Assembly (NCBI GenBank): GCA_031308135.1
Contig: JAHLJT010009419.1
Location: 32,490,863-32,554,862 of the forward strand
Length of the DNA: 64,000 bases
DNA from: Acheta domesticus
Taxonomy: Eukaryota > Arthropoda > Insecta > Orthoptera > Gryllidae
Direction: 5' to 3'
Part shown: positions 11,292 to 21,599 of the stretch, piece by piece
Layout of the letters: every line of letters starts with the position of its first letter
How positions within the stretch are numbered: the first letter of the stretch is position 1
Translations under genes and position numbers: made by a program
Notes under the pieces: generated by a model
Databases searched by the model: none
What the model saw: only the letters and a program-made list of their open reading frames with translations
Told to the model about the DNA's origin: nothing

Positions 11292-12860
11292 CTAGTGGTG
11301 CTACAGAATGGCACAGACTTTCCCGTATTAGTTTTCTATTTCCTTGGGTCTTCGCTAGCTATTCGGAATTGCCACATACTCTTTCTTGCCAGCTGCCATC
11401 TATCACCGCCAAAAGTACATTTTTTTGTCATTTTCTTAATTTTTCGGTTTCCTATTGGTAGAACGGAAATATTAATTTTAGAATATTAAAGAACACAAAA
11501 CCTAGTCCTAAATGGCAATTTTCTTTTAAAAATTATGTGCCGTTTAAGAGAAAATGGCGTTTTAGCGCTACTAAAAATGCGAAATTTGAAGCTCATTTTC
11601 ACAGAAAATTTTTGAGTTTTCAAAATACTTTATTTGAAGTTATTTGAAGCACTTACACTCACAAATATAATAATCTTTACAAATTGCTGGTAATGTGCAT
11701 ATTAAAGATGTGAGAGATCTTTCAAAAAAAACATTTATGTAATTTTTGAAAAAACAAAAAAATAACTAAAATAAACTTTACGCATACTTAAGAGTGTAAT
11801 TAGCACTATCCGTTACAAAAGTTTCAAGAAATTTGCAGCCATATATGAGAAAATGGCGTTTGAGCGTTTCTGAAAATGCGGAATTTTGAGCTACTTTTCA
11901 CAGAAAACGGTTGTGTTTTCGAGAAACTTTACTTGACATTATTTAAAGCACATGTACTCGTAAATATAATAATGTGAAAAAATCGCCGATAATGTAAATA
12001 TTAACGACGTGAGAGACAAGTAAAAAAATATTTTTGTAATTTTTGAAAAAACAAAAGAATAGAGCAAATGGCTTTTATCTCATAGAGTACATTTACCACT
12101 ATCCCTACCAAAAGTTTAAAGAAAAAATTTGGAGCCGTTTTTGAGAAAATCTTGTTTTTGTAATTTTTTAAAATTGCACATATTGCACGCAATATTGCAC
12201 GAAAACTACTAAAATTTTCAGAACCTTTATGAAAGAACTCAATATGCAGAACAAATTTTATTTGAAGAAAAAATCTCTATCTTCAATTTTGTAGTTGGAG
12301 AAAGACGCCGAAAAAAATTCAAACTTTCACAATTTTCGAAAATTCAGAGTTATCCGTGAAAATCGGACCTATGCCATGTTAATAAGTGTATTTTACTCTA
12401 TTCATACAAGAAATTTAAAGAAAAAATTTGGAGCCGTTTTTGAGAAAATTTTGAAAATCCCCGGGGGCTTCATATAAAGTACCCCCAAATTTTAAGAATC
12501 TTTTTCAAAATCTCAAAGCTTCGACTAGAATCAGATCGACCGGGGAATATCCATTTTGGAAGAAATCGTACGTATGGTTTAGGCGCTAGCAGTTGTTCAC
12601 AGACGGACCGGACGGACGTTTTCCTTTCAATTGGTTTTTCGGTATCAAGGACCTACAAAACAGGGTTTCTGGCTACACCACGTGTTAGGGGATTTTTTTC
12701 TTAATTTAGCAACTGGTTTTATCCACTTTTTCGTTTTCACGGCCCGGCAATTAATTTTTTTCCGCCGAAAATTGGCCATTTTTTCGCGCAGCATTACATA
12801 ACTTTCCCTATACTACGTATATCACTCCGTGTATACGTACGTATACGGGAAAGTAAAAAA
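11292..12860 (+). mobile_element. Family A element, copy 1 (non-coding, full length)
   Basis: The element begins CTAGTGGTGC and ends with a strong hairpin followed by an A run. It has no long open frame. The motif around GAGAAAAT recurs at 11548, 11847, 12143 and 12442, giving a period of 296-299 bp, so the body is a degenerate tandem array plus a unique tail. The tail carries a CCCCGGGGGCTTCATATAAAG-like block and a CAGACGGACCGGACGGACG motif. Other copies lie at 16410-17966, 28567-30182 and 46141-47308. The class is unknown: the A-rich end suggests a retroposon, and the hairpin recalls Helitron ends, but neither is proven. Confidence 0.75.
12801..12854 (+). other. 3'-terminal hairpin of family A copy 1
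   Basis: The arm ACTTTCCC-TATACTACGTATA pairs with TATACGTACGTATAC-GGGAAAGT over about 20 bp with two bulges; the loop is about 10 nt. The same structure closes the other copies. Confidence 0.7.
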
Positions 12861-13480
12861 GCAGTATCGATGATTTATGAACATGATATGATGGTAAATT
12901 ACAACAGTTGACAGCATTTCGAAACCTCTGCTTTCTACAAATCCAAAACAAAAATTTGAGAATAATGATATGATTTTTTCGTAATAGCCCAAACTTTTTA
13001 CATACAAATGGCTCTCTTTTTAGCAGTCGGCAGTTTCGGCATAAATTGAATACTTTTCACTTTTCAGTAATCAAACCAAAAGCATCAAGTTTTCTGGTAA
13101 CGAATTCACGGGCGTGCGCACGCAACGACAGCGGGGGCGGCGACCGGTTGTTTGGGGGAGAGGCGCAGAGCTCTCGAAAGTAAACAGCGGCTGCCGCGCA
13201 ATTTCACAGCGTTGTGCAGGGATCATCCAAGCGACGCGCCGCAGCCGCCCACCCGCCCATAAGAAATTGCAATATCTTCTCTCCCCTCGCGCCAGCTCTT
13301 TCCTACGCCCACCGCCCCCCAGCCTAAACGCGCGCATCAGCGTGGTGGGTGGGTTGGAGAGCAGGTAGCGGCGGGCAGGTATGGACGGACATGGGCCTAA
13401 GAGCGTGGGCGATCGTGGGCAAACGTGGCGAGCATGACGAGCGAGAACGGGTGTGGAGGGCGTGGTGGACGTGGGTGAGC

Positions 13481-13745
13481 GAGGGCGGGCGTGGGCGGGC
13501 GTGGGCGAGCGTGGGCGGGCGTGGGCGGGCGTGGGCGGGCGTGGGCGGGCGTGGGCGGGCGTGGGCGGGCGTGGGCGGGCGTGGGCGGGCGTGGGCGGGC
13601 GGGGGCGGGCGTGCGCGGGCGTGGGCGGGCCTCGGCGGGCCTGGGCGGGCGTGGGCGGGCGGGGGCGGGCGGGGCGGGGCGTGGGCGGGCGTGTGGGCGG
13701 GCGGGCGTGCGGGCATGGGCGGGCATGGGCGGGCATGGGCGAGCG
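13481..13745. repeat. GTGGGCGGGC decamer minisatellite, copy 1
   Basis: About 25 head-to-tail copies of GTGGGCGGGC, with variants at both ends. Every unit contains GGGCGG and a CpG. Since 10 is not a multiple of 3, all six frames stay open and give decapeptide-repeat frames such as RPRPPTPAHA. These are artefacts. Confidence 0.95.
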
Positions 13746-13849
13746 AGGACGGATGTGGGAGGGTATGGGCGGCATGGCCGGGCAGGCGGGACGGGCAGGG
13801 GCGTGGGCGGGCGAGCGAACAGAGGGGCGTGGGGGGGGGTGGCCAGCGG

Positions 13850-13926
13850 GTGAGCGGCTGGGTGGGTGGGAGTGTGGGTGGGTCGGTTTGGGCTGGTGGG
13901 TGGGTGGGTGGGTGGGTGGGTGGGCT
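13850..13926. repeat. GGGT-rich tract
   Basis: A run of TGGG units with interruptions lies just after the decamer array. It is much shorter in the second copy of the duplicated segment. Confidence 0.8.
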
Positions 13927-14924
13927 GGCGGGCGGCGGGCGCACGCGCCAACTAGTCCATGCGACAGCGCAGAGTGTGTCCATCGTTGCGCGTGCTTTTC
14001 TCCGCGTGCGCACGCGAGCGCGTGAACGCCGACGCCTCCCGCGCACGCCCGCCGCACTCACGTTTCCCTTTTCATGCCCTCGATTTTTTCGACTCCAAAT
14101 TTGCCTCTCCCCCACTGGTTTTAACTGCACTGGGACGGTGCGGTCGACACCTGAGGTTGACGAATCTCAGAGTACTCCACGAGTGCCCACAATCCAAATG
14201 AAGCATCGGCCGTTAGTGATTTCCTACGCACGTAAAAATTGAAACTAAAGAATGTCTGTGATCATGTGAGAGGCGTCTACTGTTCCGATAGATACCCCAA
14301 AACTGAAAAAATCCAAAACCCTTTTTGATCTTGAGTGAAAAACGCAAATATTAGTAATGTTTCCATGTACTTTAGTATTGCGCGTACCGACAATTTCCAT
14401 ACCCAATGCGTCATTACTTACATTATATTCGACATCTGACATCTAGGCTACAAGAAAGAGACCGCTCGCCACTAAATATATTTTATTCACATGTTGCGTT
14501 AAGGAACAGCAATACTCTTGATTTTCTGGATATGCAAGAACTCTCTAAATTAATATAGTGATTCTTAGCAGTTTGCATGCTATTTTTTTAAATTTAAAAC
14601 TGTTTTGAAGTTTTGACATTTACGTTTTTATTCTGTGAAAATTATTGAATTTTTACAGACGTACGAAATATGTTGCATTTTTTTTCTATTTCTTTCTGGG
14701 CAGAGATCAATGTATTGCAAGCTTTTATGAACGTACAGGGATATTCATAGAAACGTTTGAACTACTGGAACGATAGCTTCCAAACTTTCAACAAAACACT
14801 TTTGTATATCCAAAAAACACTTCGTGGTTCGTGATCACAAAACGTTATCCCAATTATGGTTACAGCCCAAAATATATATGAATGAAGCAACCCGCACTGC
14901 GTCGAGGGGCATAGCAGTTTAGCC

Positions 14925-15110
14925 AATCATCCCGGGAGGGAGAGGGGACGGTCGGTTCGCGCGGAGGGAGTGATAGGCGCCGAGTAAAACTCGATCGGCC
15001 GAGTAAAAAGTCGGAAATTCTGCCCCGCGCACTCGAACCCCACAACCTCCCGTCGGAAGCACTGCAGTGACATCAGTTGACGCCGTGATCCATCTTAGCC
15101 AATGAACAGA
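14925..15110 (-). repeat. tRNA-derived SINE candidate, copy 1
   Basis: On the minus strand TGGCTAAGATGG (15090-15101) fits the pol III A box with one mismatch, and GGTTCGAGTGC (15029-15039) fits the B box. About 50 bp separate them, long for a tRNA but acceptable for a SINE head. The flanking sequence does not fold as a functional tRNA by eye. A GCCGAGTAAAA motif is repeated in the body. Confidence 0.45.
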
Positions 15111-15409
15111 CAGAAAGTAAGCTCGGAATGCTGTCTGGAGGTGTGGCAGTGCTATCAAGGATTTTCCACGGCGAGTTCGAATGTCGTATGGAATTTTCGT
15201 ATTGAGAGATGTAATATCTCAGATATATTTATTTTAAATTAATTAAAATATAATGGCGAAACACGACAATAGGTTCGTGTAACCAGGGGGAAATTAAAGA
15301 AGAAATGTAACGTTGAGGGGATAAACGTCGCTTAGATAAAAAAGATATGAATGTCTTAGTATTTATACTATACGGTTATTTAAATTAAATGAATAAATAA
15401 TGTCATAAT

Positions 15410-16409
15410 NNNNNNNNNNNNNNNNNNNNNNNNNNNNNNNNNNNNNNNNNNNNNNNNNNNNNNNNNNNNNNNNNNNNNNNNNNNNNNNNNNNNNNNNNNN
15501 NNNNNNNNNNNNNNNNNNNNNNNNNNNNNNNNNNNNNNNNNNNNNNNNNNNNNNNNNNNNNNNNNNNNNNNNNNNNNNNNNNNNNNNNNNNNNNNNNNNN
15601 NNNNNNNNNNNNNNNNNNNNNNNNNNNNNNNNNNNNNNNNNNNNNNNNNNNNNNNNNNNNNNNNNNNNNNNNNNNNNNNNNNNNNNNNNNNNNNNNNNNN
15701 NNNNNNNNNNNNNNNNNNNNNNNNNNNNNNNNNNNNNNNNNNNNNNNNNNNNNNNNNNNNNNNNNNNNNNNNNNNNNNNNNNNNNNNNNNNNNNNNNNNN
15801 NNNNNNNNNNNNNNNNNNNNNNNNNNNNNNNNNNNNNNNNNNNNNNNNNNNNNNNNNNNNNNNNNNNNNNNNNNNNNNNNNNNNNNNNNNNNNNNNNNNN
15901 NNNNNNNNNNNNNNNNNNNNNNNNNNNNNNNNNNNNNNNNNNNNNNNNNNNNNNNNNNNNNNNNNNNNNNNNNNNNNNNNNNNNNNNNNNNNNNNNNNNN
16001 NNNNNNNNNNNNNNNNNNNNNNNNNNNNNNNNNNNNNNNNNNNNNNNNNNNNNNNNNNNNNNNNNNNNNNNNNNNNNNNNNNNNNNNNNNNNNNNNNNNN
16101 NNNNNNNNNNNNNNNNNNNNNNNNNNNNNNNNNNNNNNNNNNNNNNNNNNNNNNNNNNNNNNNNNNNNNNNNNNNNNNNNNNNNNNNNNNNNNNNNNNNN
16201 NNNNNNNNNNNNNNNNNNNNNNNNNNNNNNNNNNNNNNNNNNNNNNNNNNNNNNNNNNNNNNNNNNNNNNNNNNNNNNNNNNNNNNNNNNNNNNNNNNNN
16301 NNNNNNNNNNNNNNNNNNNNNNNNNNNNNNNNNNNNNNNNNNNNNNNNNNNNNNNNNNNNNNNNNNNNNNNNNNNNNNNNNNNNNNNNNNNNNNNNNNNN
16401 NNNNNNNNN
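15410..16409. other. Assembly gap of exactly 1000 N
   Basis: The round length shows a placeholder of unknown true size. An apparent 352-codon minus-strand frame spans the gap and is meaningless. Confidence 1.
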
Positions 16410-17966
16410 GATCTTAGTGGTGCTTCAGAATGGCACAAACTTTAACGTATTAATTTCCTGTGGTCTCGGCTAGCTATTCGGACTTGCCACATACTCTTCC
16501 CAGCTGCCATCTATCGCTGTCCAAAGTACATTTTTTTTTACATTTTCCTAATTTTTCGGTTTTCGAATGGTAGAACTGAAATATTATATTAAGAAAATTA
16601 AAAATAGTAAAACCTCGTCCTAAATTGCAATTTTCTTTGATAAATTTGAGCTGTTTTTTAATAAAATAGCGTTTAAGCGCTACCGAAAATTCAAAACTTG
16701 AAGCTCTTTTTTACAGAAAATTGTTGAGTTTTCGAAAATATTTATTTGAAGTCATTTGAAGCACATTAACTCACAAAAACCAGTGGGTTACAAATTGCTG
16801 CAAATGTGAATATTAACGGTGCGAGACATCTTTGAAAAAAAAAATACATTTGTGTGTTTTTTTAAAAAACAAGAGAATACAGCAAAATTACTTCTACGTC
16901 ATCTTAAACAGTGCAATTAGCACCATCCGCTTGAAAATTTGGAGGCATTTATGAAATAATGGCGTTTGAGCGTTTCTGAAAATACGGAATTTTGAGCTAG
17001 TTTTTACAGAAAACTGTTAAGTTTTCGAGAAACTTAATACAACATTATTTAAAGTACATGTACGCCTAAATGCAATAATGCAAACAAATTTCCGGTAATG
17101 TAAATATTAGTGAGAGAAGTCAAAAACGAATATTTTTTAATTTTTGAAAAACAAAAGAATACAGCAAATTAATGTTATTGTCATCTCATAGAGTACATTT
17201 ATCACTAGCCATACCAGAAGTTTAAAGAAAAAATTTGGAGCGGGTCTTTGAGAAAATCTTGATTTTGTTATTTTTTTAAATTGCATAATTTGTACGCAAT
17301 ATTAAACTATTAACATGTTCAAAAAAATGTTCAGAACCTTAATGAAAGAACTCACTAAGGAGAACAAATTTTATTTGAAGGAAAAATCTCCTTTAATTAG
17401 GTAGTTGTAGGTAGACGCCGAAAAAATTCAAAACGTTTGCAATTTTCCAAAATTCTGAGTTTAACCGTGAAAATCGGATCTATGCCACCTTTATAAGTGT
17501 ATTTTACTCTATTCTTACAAGAATCTTAAAGAAAAAAATTTGGAGCCGTTTCGGAGAAAATTTTGAAAATGCCGGGGGCTTCAAATAACGTACCCTCGAA
17601 AATTAATTAATGATTTTCAAAATCCCAGAGGCTTCGACTCAGGCCAGAGAGAAAGTTTCTTCAATTTGGAAGCAATCCTACGCATGGTTTAGGGCGCTAG
17701 TGTTGTTCCCATACACCGGACGGACGTTTTCCTCTGAATTGATTTTTCGATATCAAGACCCTACAAAACAGGGATTCTTTGTACATCAAGTGTTAGAGGA
17801 GTTTTTTCTTAATTTAGCAATTGGGTTTATCCACTTTTTCGTTAGCATGGCCCAGCAATGAATTTTTTTCTGCCGAAAATCCGCCGGTTTTTCGAGCAGC
17901 ATTACATAACTTTCCCTATAATACATATATTACTCTATATACGTATGTATGCGGGAAAGTAAAAAA
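16410..17966 (+). mobile_element. Family A element, copy 2
   Basis: The start GATCTTAGTGGTGC lies at the gap edge, so the exact 5' end is uncertain. The order of blocks is the same as in copy 1, but substitutions and indels are frequent. It ends in a weaker form of the hairpin at 17909-17960 with outer arms ACTTTCCC and GGGAAAGT intact. Confidence 0.7.
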
Positions 17967-18639
17967 ACGCATGTATCGATGATTTATGAACATGATATGA
18001 TGGTAAAATACAACAGTTGACAGCATTTCGTAAACCTCTGCTTTCTACAAATCCAAAAACAATAATTTTGAGAATAATGATATGATTTTTTTCGTAATAG
18101 CCCAAACTTTTTACATACAAATGGCTCTCTTTTTAGCAGTCGGCAGTTTCGGCATAAATTGAATACTTTTCACTTTATCAGTAATCAAACCAAAAGCATC
18201 AAGTTTTCTGGTAACGAATTCACCGGGCGTGCGCACGCAACGACAGCGGGGGCGGCGACCGGTTGTTTGGGGGGAGGGGTGCAGAGCTCTCGAAAGTAAA
18301 CAGCGGCTGCCGGCGCAATTTCACAGCGTTGTGCAGGGATCATCCAAGCGACGCGCCGCAGCCGCCCACCCGCCCATAAGAAATTGCAATATCTTCTCTC
18401 CCCTCGCGCCAGCTCTTTCCTACGCCCACCGCCCCCCCCCCAGCCCTAAACACGCGCATCATCGTGGTGGATGGGTTGGCGAGCAGATAGCGGCGGGCAG
18501 GTATGGACGGACATGGGCCCACGAGCGTGGGCGATCGTGGGCAAACGTGGGCGAGCATGGGCGAGCGAGGACGGGTATGGGAGGGCGTGGGTGGGCGTGG
18601 GCGGGCAGGCAAGTGGGTGAGCATGGGCGAGCATTGACG

Positions 18640-19250
18640 ACCGAGAACGGGTGTGGGCGGGGCGCGGGCGGGCGCGGGCGGGCGTGGGCGGGCGTGGGCG
18701 GGCGCAGGCGGGCGTGTGCGGGCGTGTGCGGGCGTGGGCGGGCGTGGGCGGGCGTGGGCGGGCGTGGGCGGGCGTGGGCGGGCGTGGGCGGGCGTGTGCG
18801 GGCGTGGGCGGGCGTGGCGGGCGTGGGCGGGCGTGGGCGGGCGTGGGCGGGCGTGGGCGGGCGTGGGCGGGCGTGGGCGGGCGTGGGCGGGCGTGGGGCG
18901 GGCGTGGGCGGGCGTGGGCGGGCGTGGGCGGGCGTGGGCGGGCGTGGGCGGGCGTGGGCGGGCGTGGGCGGGCGTGGGCGGGCGTGGGCGGGCGTGGGCG
19001 GGCGTGGGCGGGCGTGGGCGGGCGTGGGCGGGCGTGGGCGGGCGTGGGCGGGCGTGGGCGGGCGTGGGCGGGCGTGGGCGGGCGTGGGCGGGCGTGGGCG
19101 GGCGTGGGCGGGCGTGGGCGGGCGTGGGCGGGCCTCGGCGGGCCTCGGCGGGCCTGGGCGGGCGTGGGCGGACGGGGGCGGGCGGGCGCGGGCGTGGGCG
19201 GGCGTGGGCGGGCGTGGGCGGGCGTGGGCGGGCATGGGCGGGCATGGGCG
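18640..19250. repeat. GTGGGCGGGC decamer minisatellite, copy 2 (expanded)
   Basis: About 60 units, against about 25 in the other copy. The central part (about 18900-19130) is nearly perfect. Variants such as GCCTCGGCGG cluster at the same 3' edge in both arrays, so they are homologous. The frames of 290-405 codons here are artefacts of the repeat. Confidence 0.95.
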
Positions 19251-20425
19251 AGCGAGGACGGATGTGGGAGGGTATGGGCGGCATGGCCGGGCAGGCGTGG
19301 ACGGGCAGGGGGCGAGGGCGGGCGAAGCGAACAGAGGGGCGTGGGGGGGGGTGGCCAGCGGGTGAGCGGCTGGGTGGGTGGGAGTGTGGGTGGGTCGGTT
19401 TGGGCTGGTGGATGGGTGGGTGGGCTGGCGGGCGGCGGGCGCACGCGCCAACTAGTCCATGCGACAGCGCAGAGTGTGTCCATCGTTGCGCGTGCTTTTC
19501 TCCGCGTGCGCACGCGAGCGCGTGAACGCCGACGCCTCCCGCGCACGCCCGCCGCACTCACGTTTCCCTTTTCATGCCCTCGATTTTTTCGACTCCAAAT
19601 TTGCCTCTCCCCCACTGGTTTTAACTGCACTGGGACGGTGCGGTCGACACCTGAGGTTGACGAATCTCAGAGTACTCCACGAGTGCCCACAATCCAATGA
19701 ATGCATCGGCCGTTAGTGATTTCCTACGCACGTAAAAATTGAAACTAAAGAATGTCTGTGATCATGTGAGAGGCGTCTACTGTTCCGATAGATACCCCAA
19801 AACTGAAAAAAATCCAAAACCCTTTTTGATCTTGAGTGAAAAACGCAAATATTAGTAATGTTTCCATGTACTTTAGTATTGCGCGTACCGACAATTTCCA
19901 TACCCAATGCGTCATTACTTACATTATATTCGACATCTGACATCTAGGCTACAAGAAAGAGACCGCTCGCCACTAAATATATTTTATTCACATGTTGCGT
20001 TAAGGAACAGCAATACTCTTGATTTTCTGGATATGCAAGAACTCTCTAAATTAATATAGTGATTCTTGAGCAGTTTGCATGCTATTTTTTTAAATTTAAA
20101 ACTGTTTTGAAGTTTTGACATTTACGTTTTTATTCTGTGAAAATTATTGAATTTTTACAGACGTACGAAATATGTTGCATTTTTTTTCTATTTCTTTCTG
20201 GGCAGAGATCAATGTATTGCAAGCTTTTATGAACGTACAGGGATATTCATAGAAACGTTTGAACTACTGGAACGATAGCTTCCAAACTTTCAACAAAACA
20301 CTTTTGTATATCCAAAAAACACTTCGTGGTTCGTGATCACAAAACGTTATCCCAATTATGGTTACAGCCCAAAATATATATGAATGAAGCAAGCCGCACT
20401 GCGTCGAGGCATAGCAGTTTAGCCA

Positions 20426-20612
20426 ATCATCCCGGGAGGGAGAGGGGACGGTCGGTTCGCGCGGAGGGAGTGATAGGCGCCGAGTAAAACTCGATCGGCC
20501 GAGTAAAAAGTCGGAAATTCTGCCCCGTCGCACTCGAACCCCACAACCTCCCGGTCGGAAGCACTGCAGTGACATCAGTTGACGCCGTGATCCATCTTAG
20601 CCAATGAACAGA
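20426..20612 (-). repeat. tRNA-derived SINE candidate, copy 2
   Basis: Duplicate of the candidate at 14925-15110. The A box lies at 20592-20603 and the B box at 20530-20540, both on the minus strand and unchanged. Confidence 0.45.
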
Positions 20613-21033
20613 CAGAAAGTAAGCTCGGAATGCTGTCTGGAGGTGTGGCAGTGCTATCAAGGATTTTCCACGGCGAGTTCGAATGTCGTATGGAATTTTC
20701 CGTATTGAGAGATGTAATATCTCAGATATATTTATTTTAAATTAATTAAAATATAATGGCGAAACACGACAAATAGGTTCGTGTAACCAGGGGGAAATTA
20801 AAGAAGAAATGTAACGTTGAGGGGATAAACGTCGCTTAGATAAAAAAGATATGAATGTCTTAGTATTTATACTATACGGTTATTTAAATTAAATGAATAA
20901 ATAATGTCATAATAAGGCATTACTGGGAAAGAACAAATGAACTTCATGGAGTGCAATGGGAGGACAGAATACCATCGAATGTGCTAGTGTAACAATGGAG
21001 ACACTACACAATTGGGAGGAGGAGGAAAATTAA

Positions 21034-21108
21034 CTACTGAAAATCATCAGAAGGTGTTGTACCTCGGAGGAGTATAGATTTAGAAACGCGAAGCGGATAA
21101 ATCGGTGA
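21034..21108 (+). pseudogene. Possible LINE reverse-transcriptase C-terminal fossil
   Basis: One frame reads LLKIIRR...EEYRFRNAKRINR up to a stop. This resembles the linker after the RT domain of RTE/BovB-like elements, where a hydrophobic LRRI block is followed by a YR-R-N-E/K-I pattern. The piece is only about 25 codons with a stop just upstream, so chance similarity is possible. Confidence 0.3.
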
Positions 21109-21577
21109 AAAAAACTCCGAGCGAGTACTGACGTGTGTTAGGTGTTAGAATGATTTTATAGTTATGAGTAATTAATTGACGTTATGTTAGAAAGAAAGTA
21201 GAATCGTGAAATGAGACAGGACGTAAAAAATCGTGAAAGACATTTATGATGACGCAATACCAAAACTGCGAGTGTGAGAAATTAAAAGATGGAAGGAATG
21301 TAGCCGCAGCCAGACGGTTGTAAAGACGTTCACATAAAATGTACAAGGCCACGATCGTAATTTTGAACAGTATTATTAAGCTAAACAAGTCAGAAATTAA
21401 ATTAAATATGAGGATATTAAGCTACATTTTCAAATTATAACAATGACACGGATATGAGAAGGTATAAAATACCAGTTCTGTTATTTACGAAAAGTTGTAT
21501 AAAGTTTAAACTACAGATAAATGTTTGTATTTTATAATAAACGAAAAATAATTAAAAGAGTAAATTATAGTAAATAT

Positions 21578-21595
21578 TGTTACGGTACCGTAACA
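21578..21595. other. 18-bp perfect palindrome
   Basis: TGTTACGGTACCGTAACA is its own reverse complement and lies in AT-rich DNA. It could be a protein-binding site or the relic of a transposon end. No flanking structure supports either. Confidence 0.6.
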
Positions 21596-21599
21596 TTTT

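Larger units (their letters stand above)
12842..15409. repeat. Large duplicated segment, copy 1
   Basis: From the family A hairpin to the last base before the gap this segment is nearly identical to 17950-20913. Apart from repeat-number change, the differences are mostly single-base indels in homopolymers. The upstream family A copies are clearly more diverged from each other than the duplicated segments are. Confidence 0.9.
17950..20913. repeat. Large duplicated segment, copy 2
   Basis: This matches 12842-15409. It is about 400 bp longer, almost entirely because the decamer array is larger. Sequence unique to this copy begins at 20914 (AAGGCATT), exactly where copy 1 meets the gap. Confidence 0.9.

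Noticed and set aside
12295..12477. Short frame with HNFRKFRVIRENRTYA, partly conserved at 29605-29871 and 46282-46557
   Set aside because: Conservation reflects shared repeat descent. The frame is short and does not extend across the element, so a protein is not supported.
13071..14242. Several open frames of 184-328 codons with RPRPPTPAHA-like repeats, on both strands
   Set aside because: They are forced by the stop-free 10-bp minisatellite, which stays open in all six frames. No other domain is present.
15380..16438. 352-codon minus-strand frame
   Set aside because: It consists almost entirely of the 1000-N gap.
18229..19700. Frames of 290-405 codons on both strands
   Set aside because: Same decamer repeat, expanded; the overlap of frames on both strands shows that composition is the cause.
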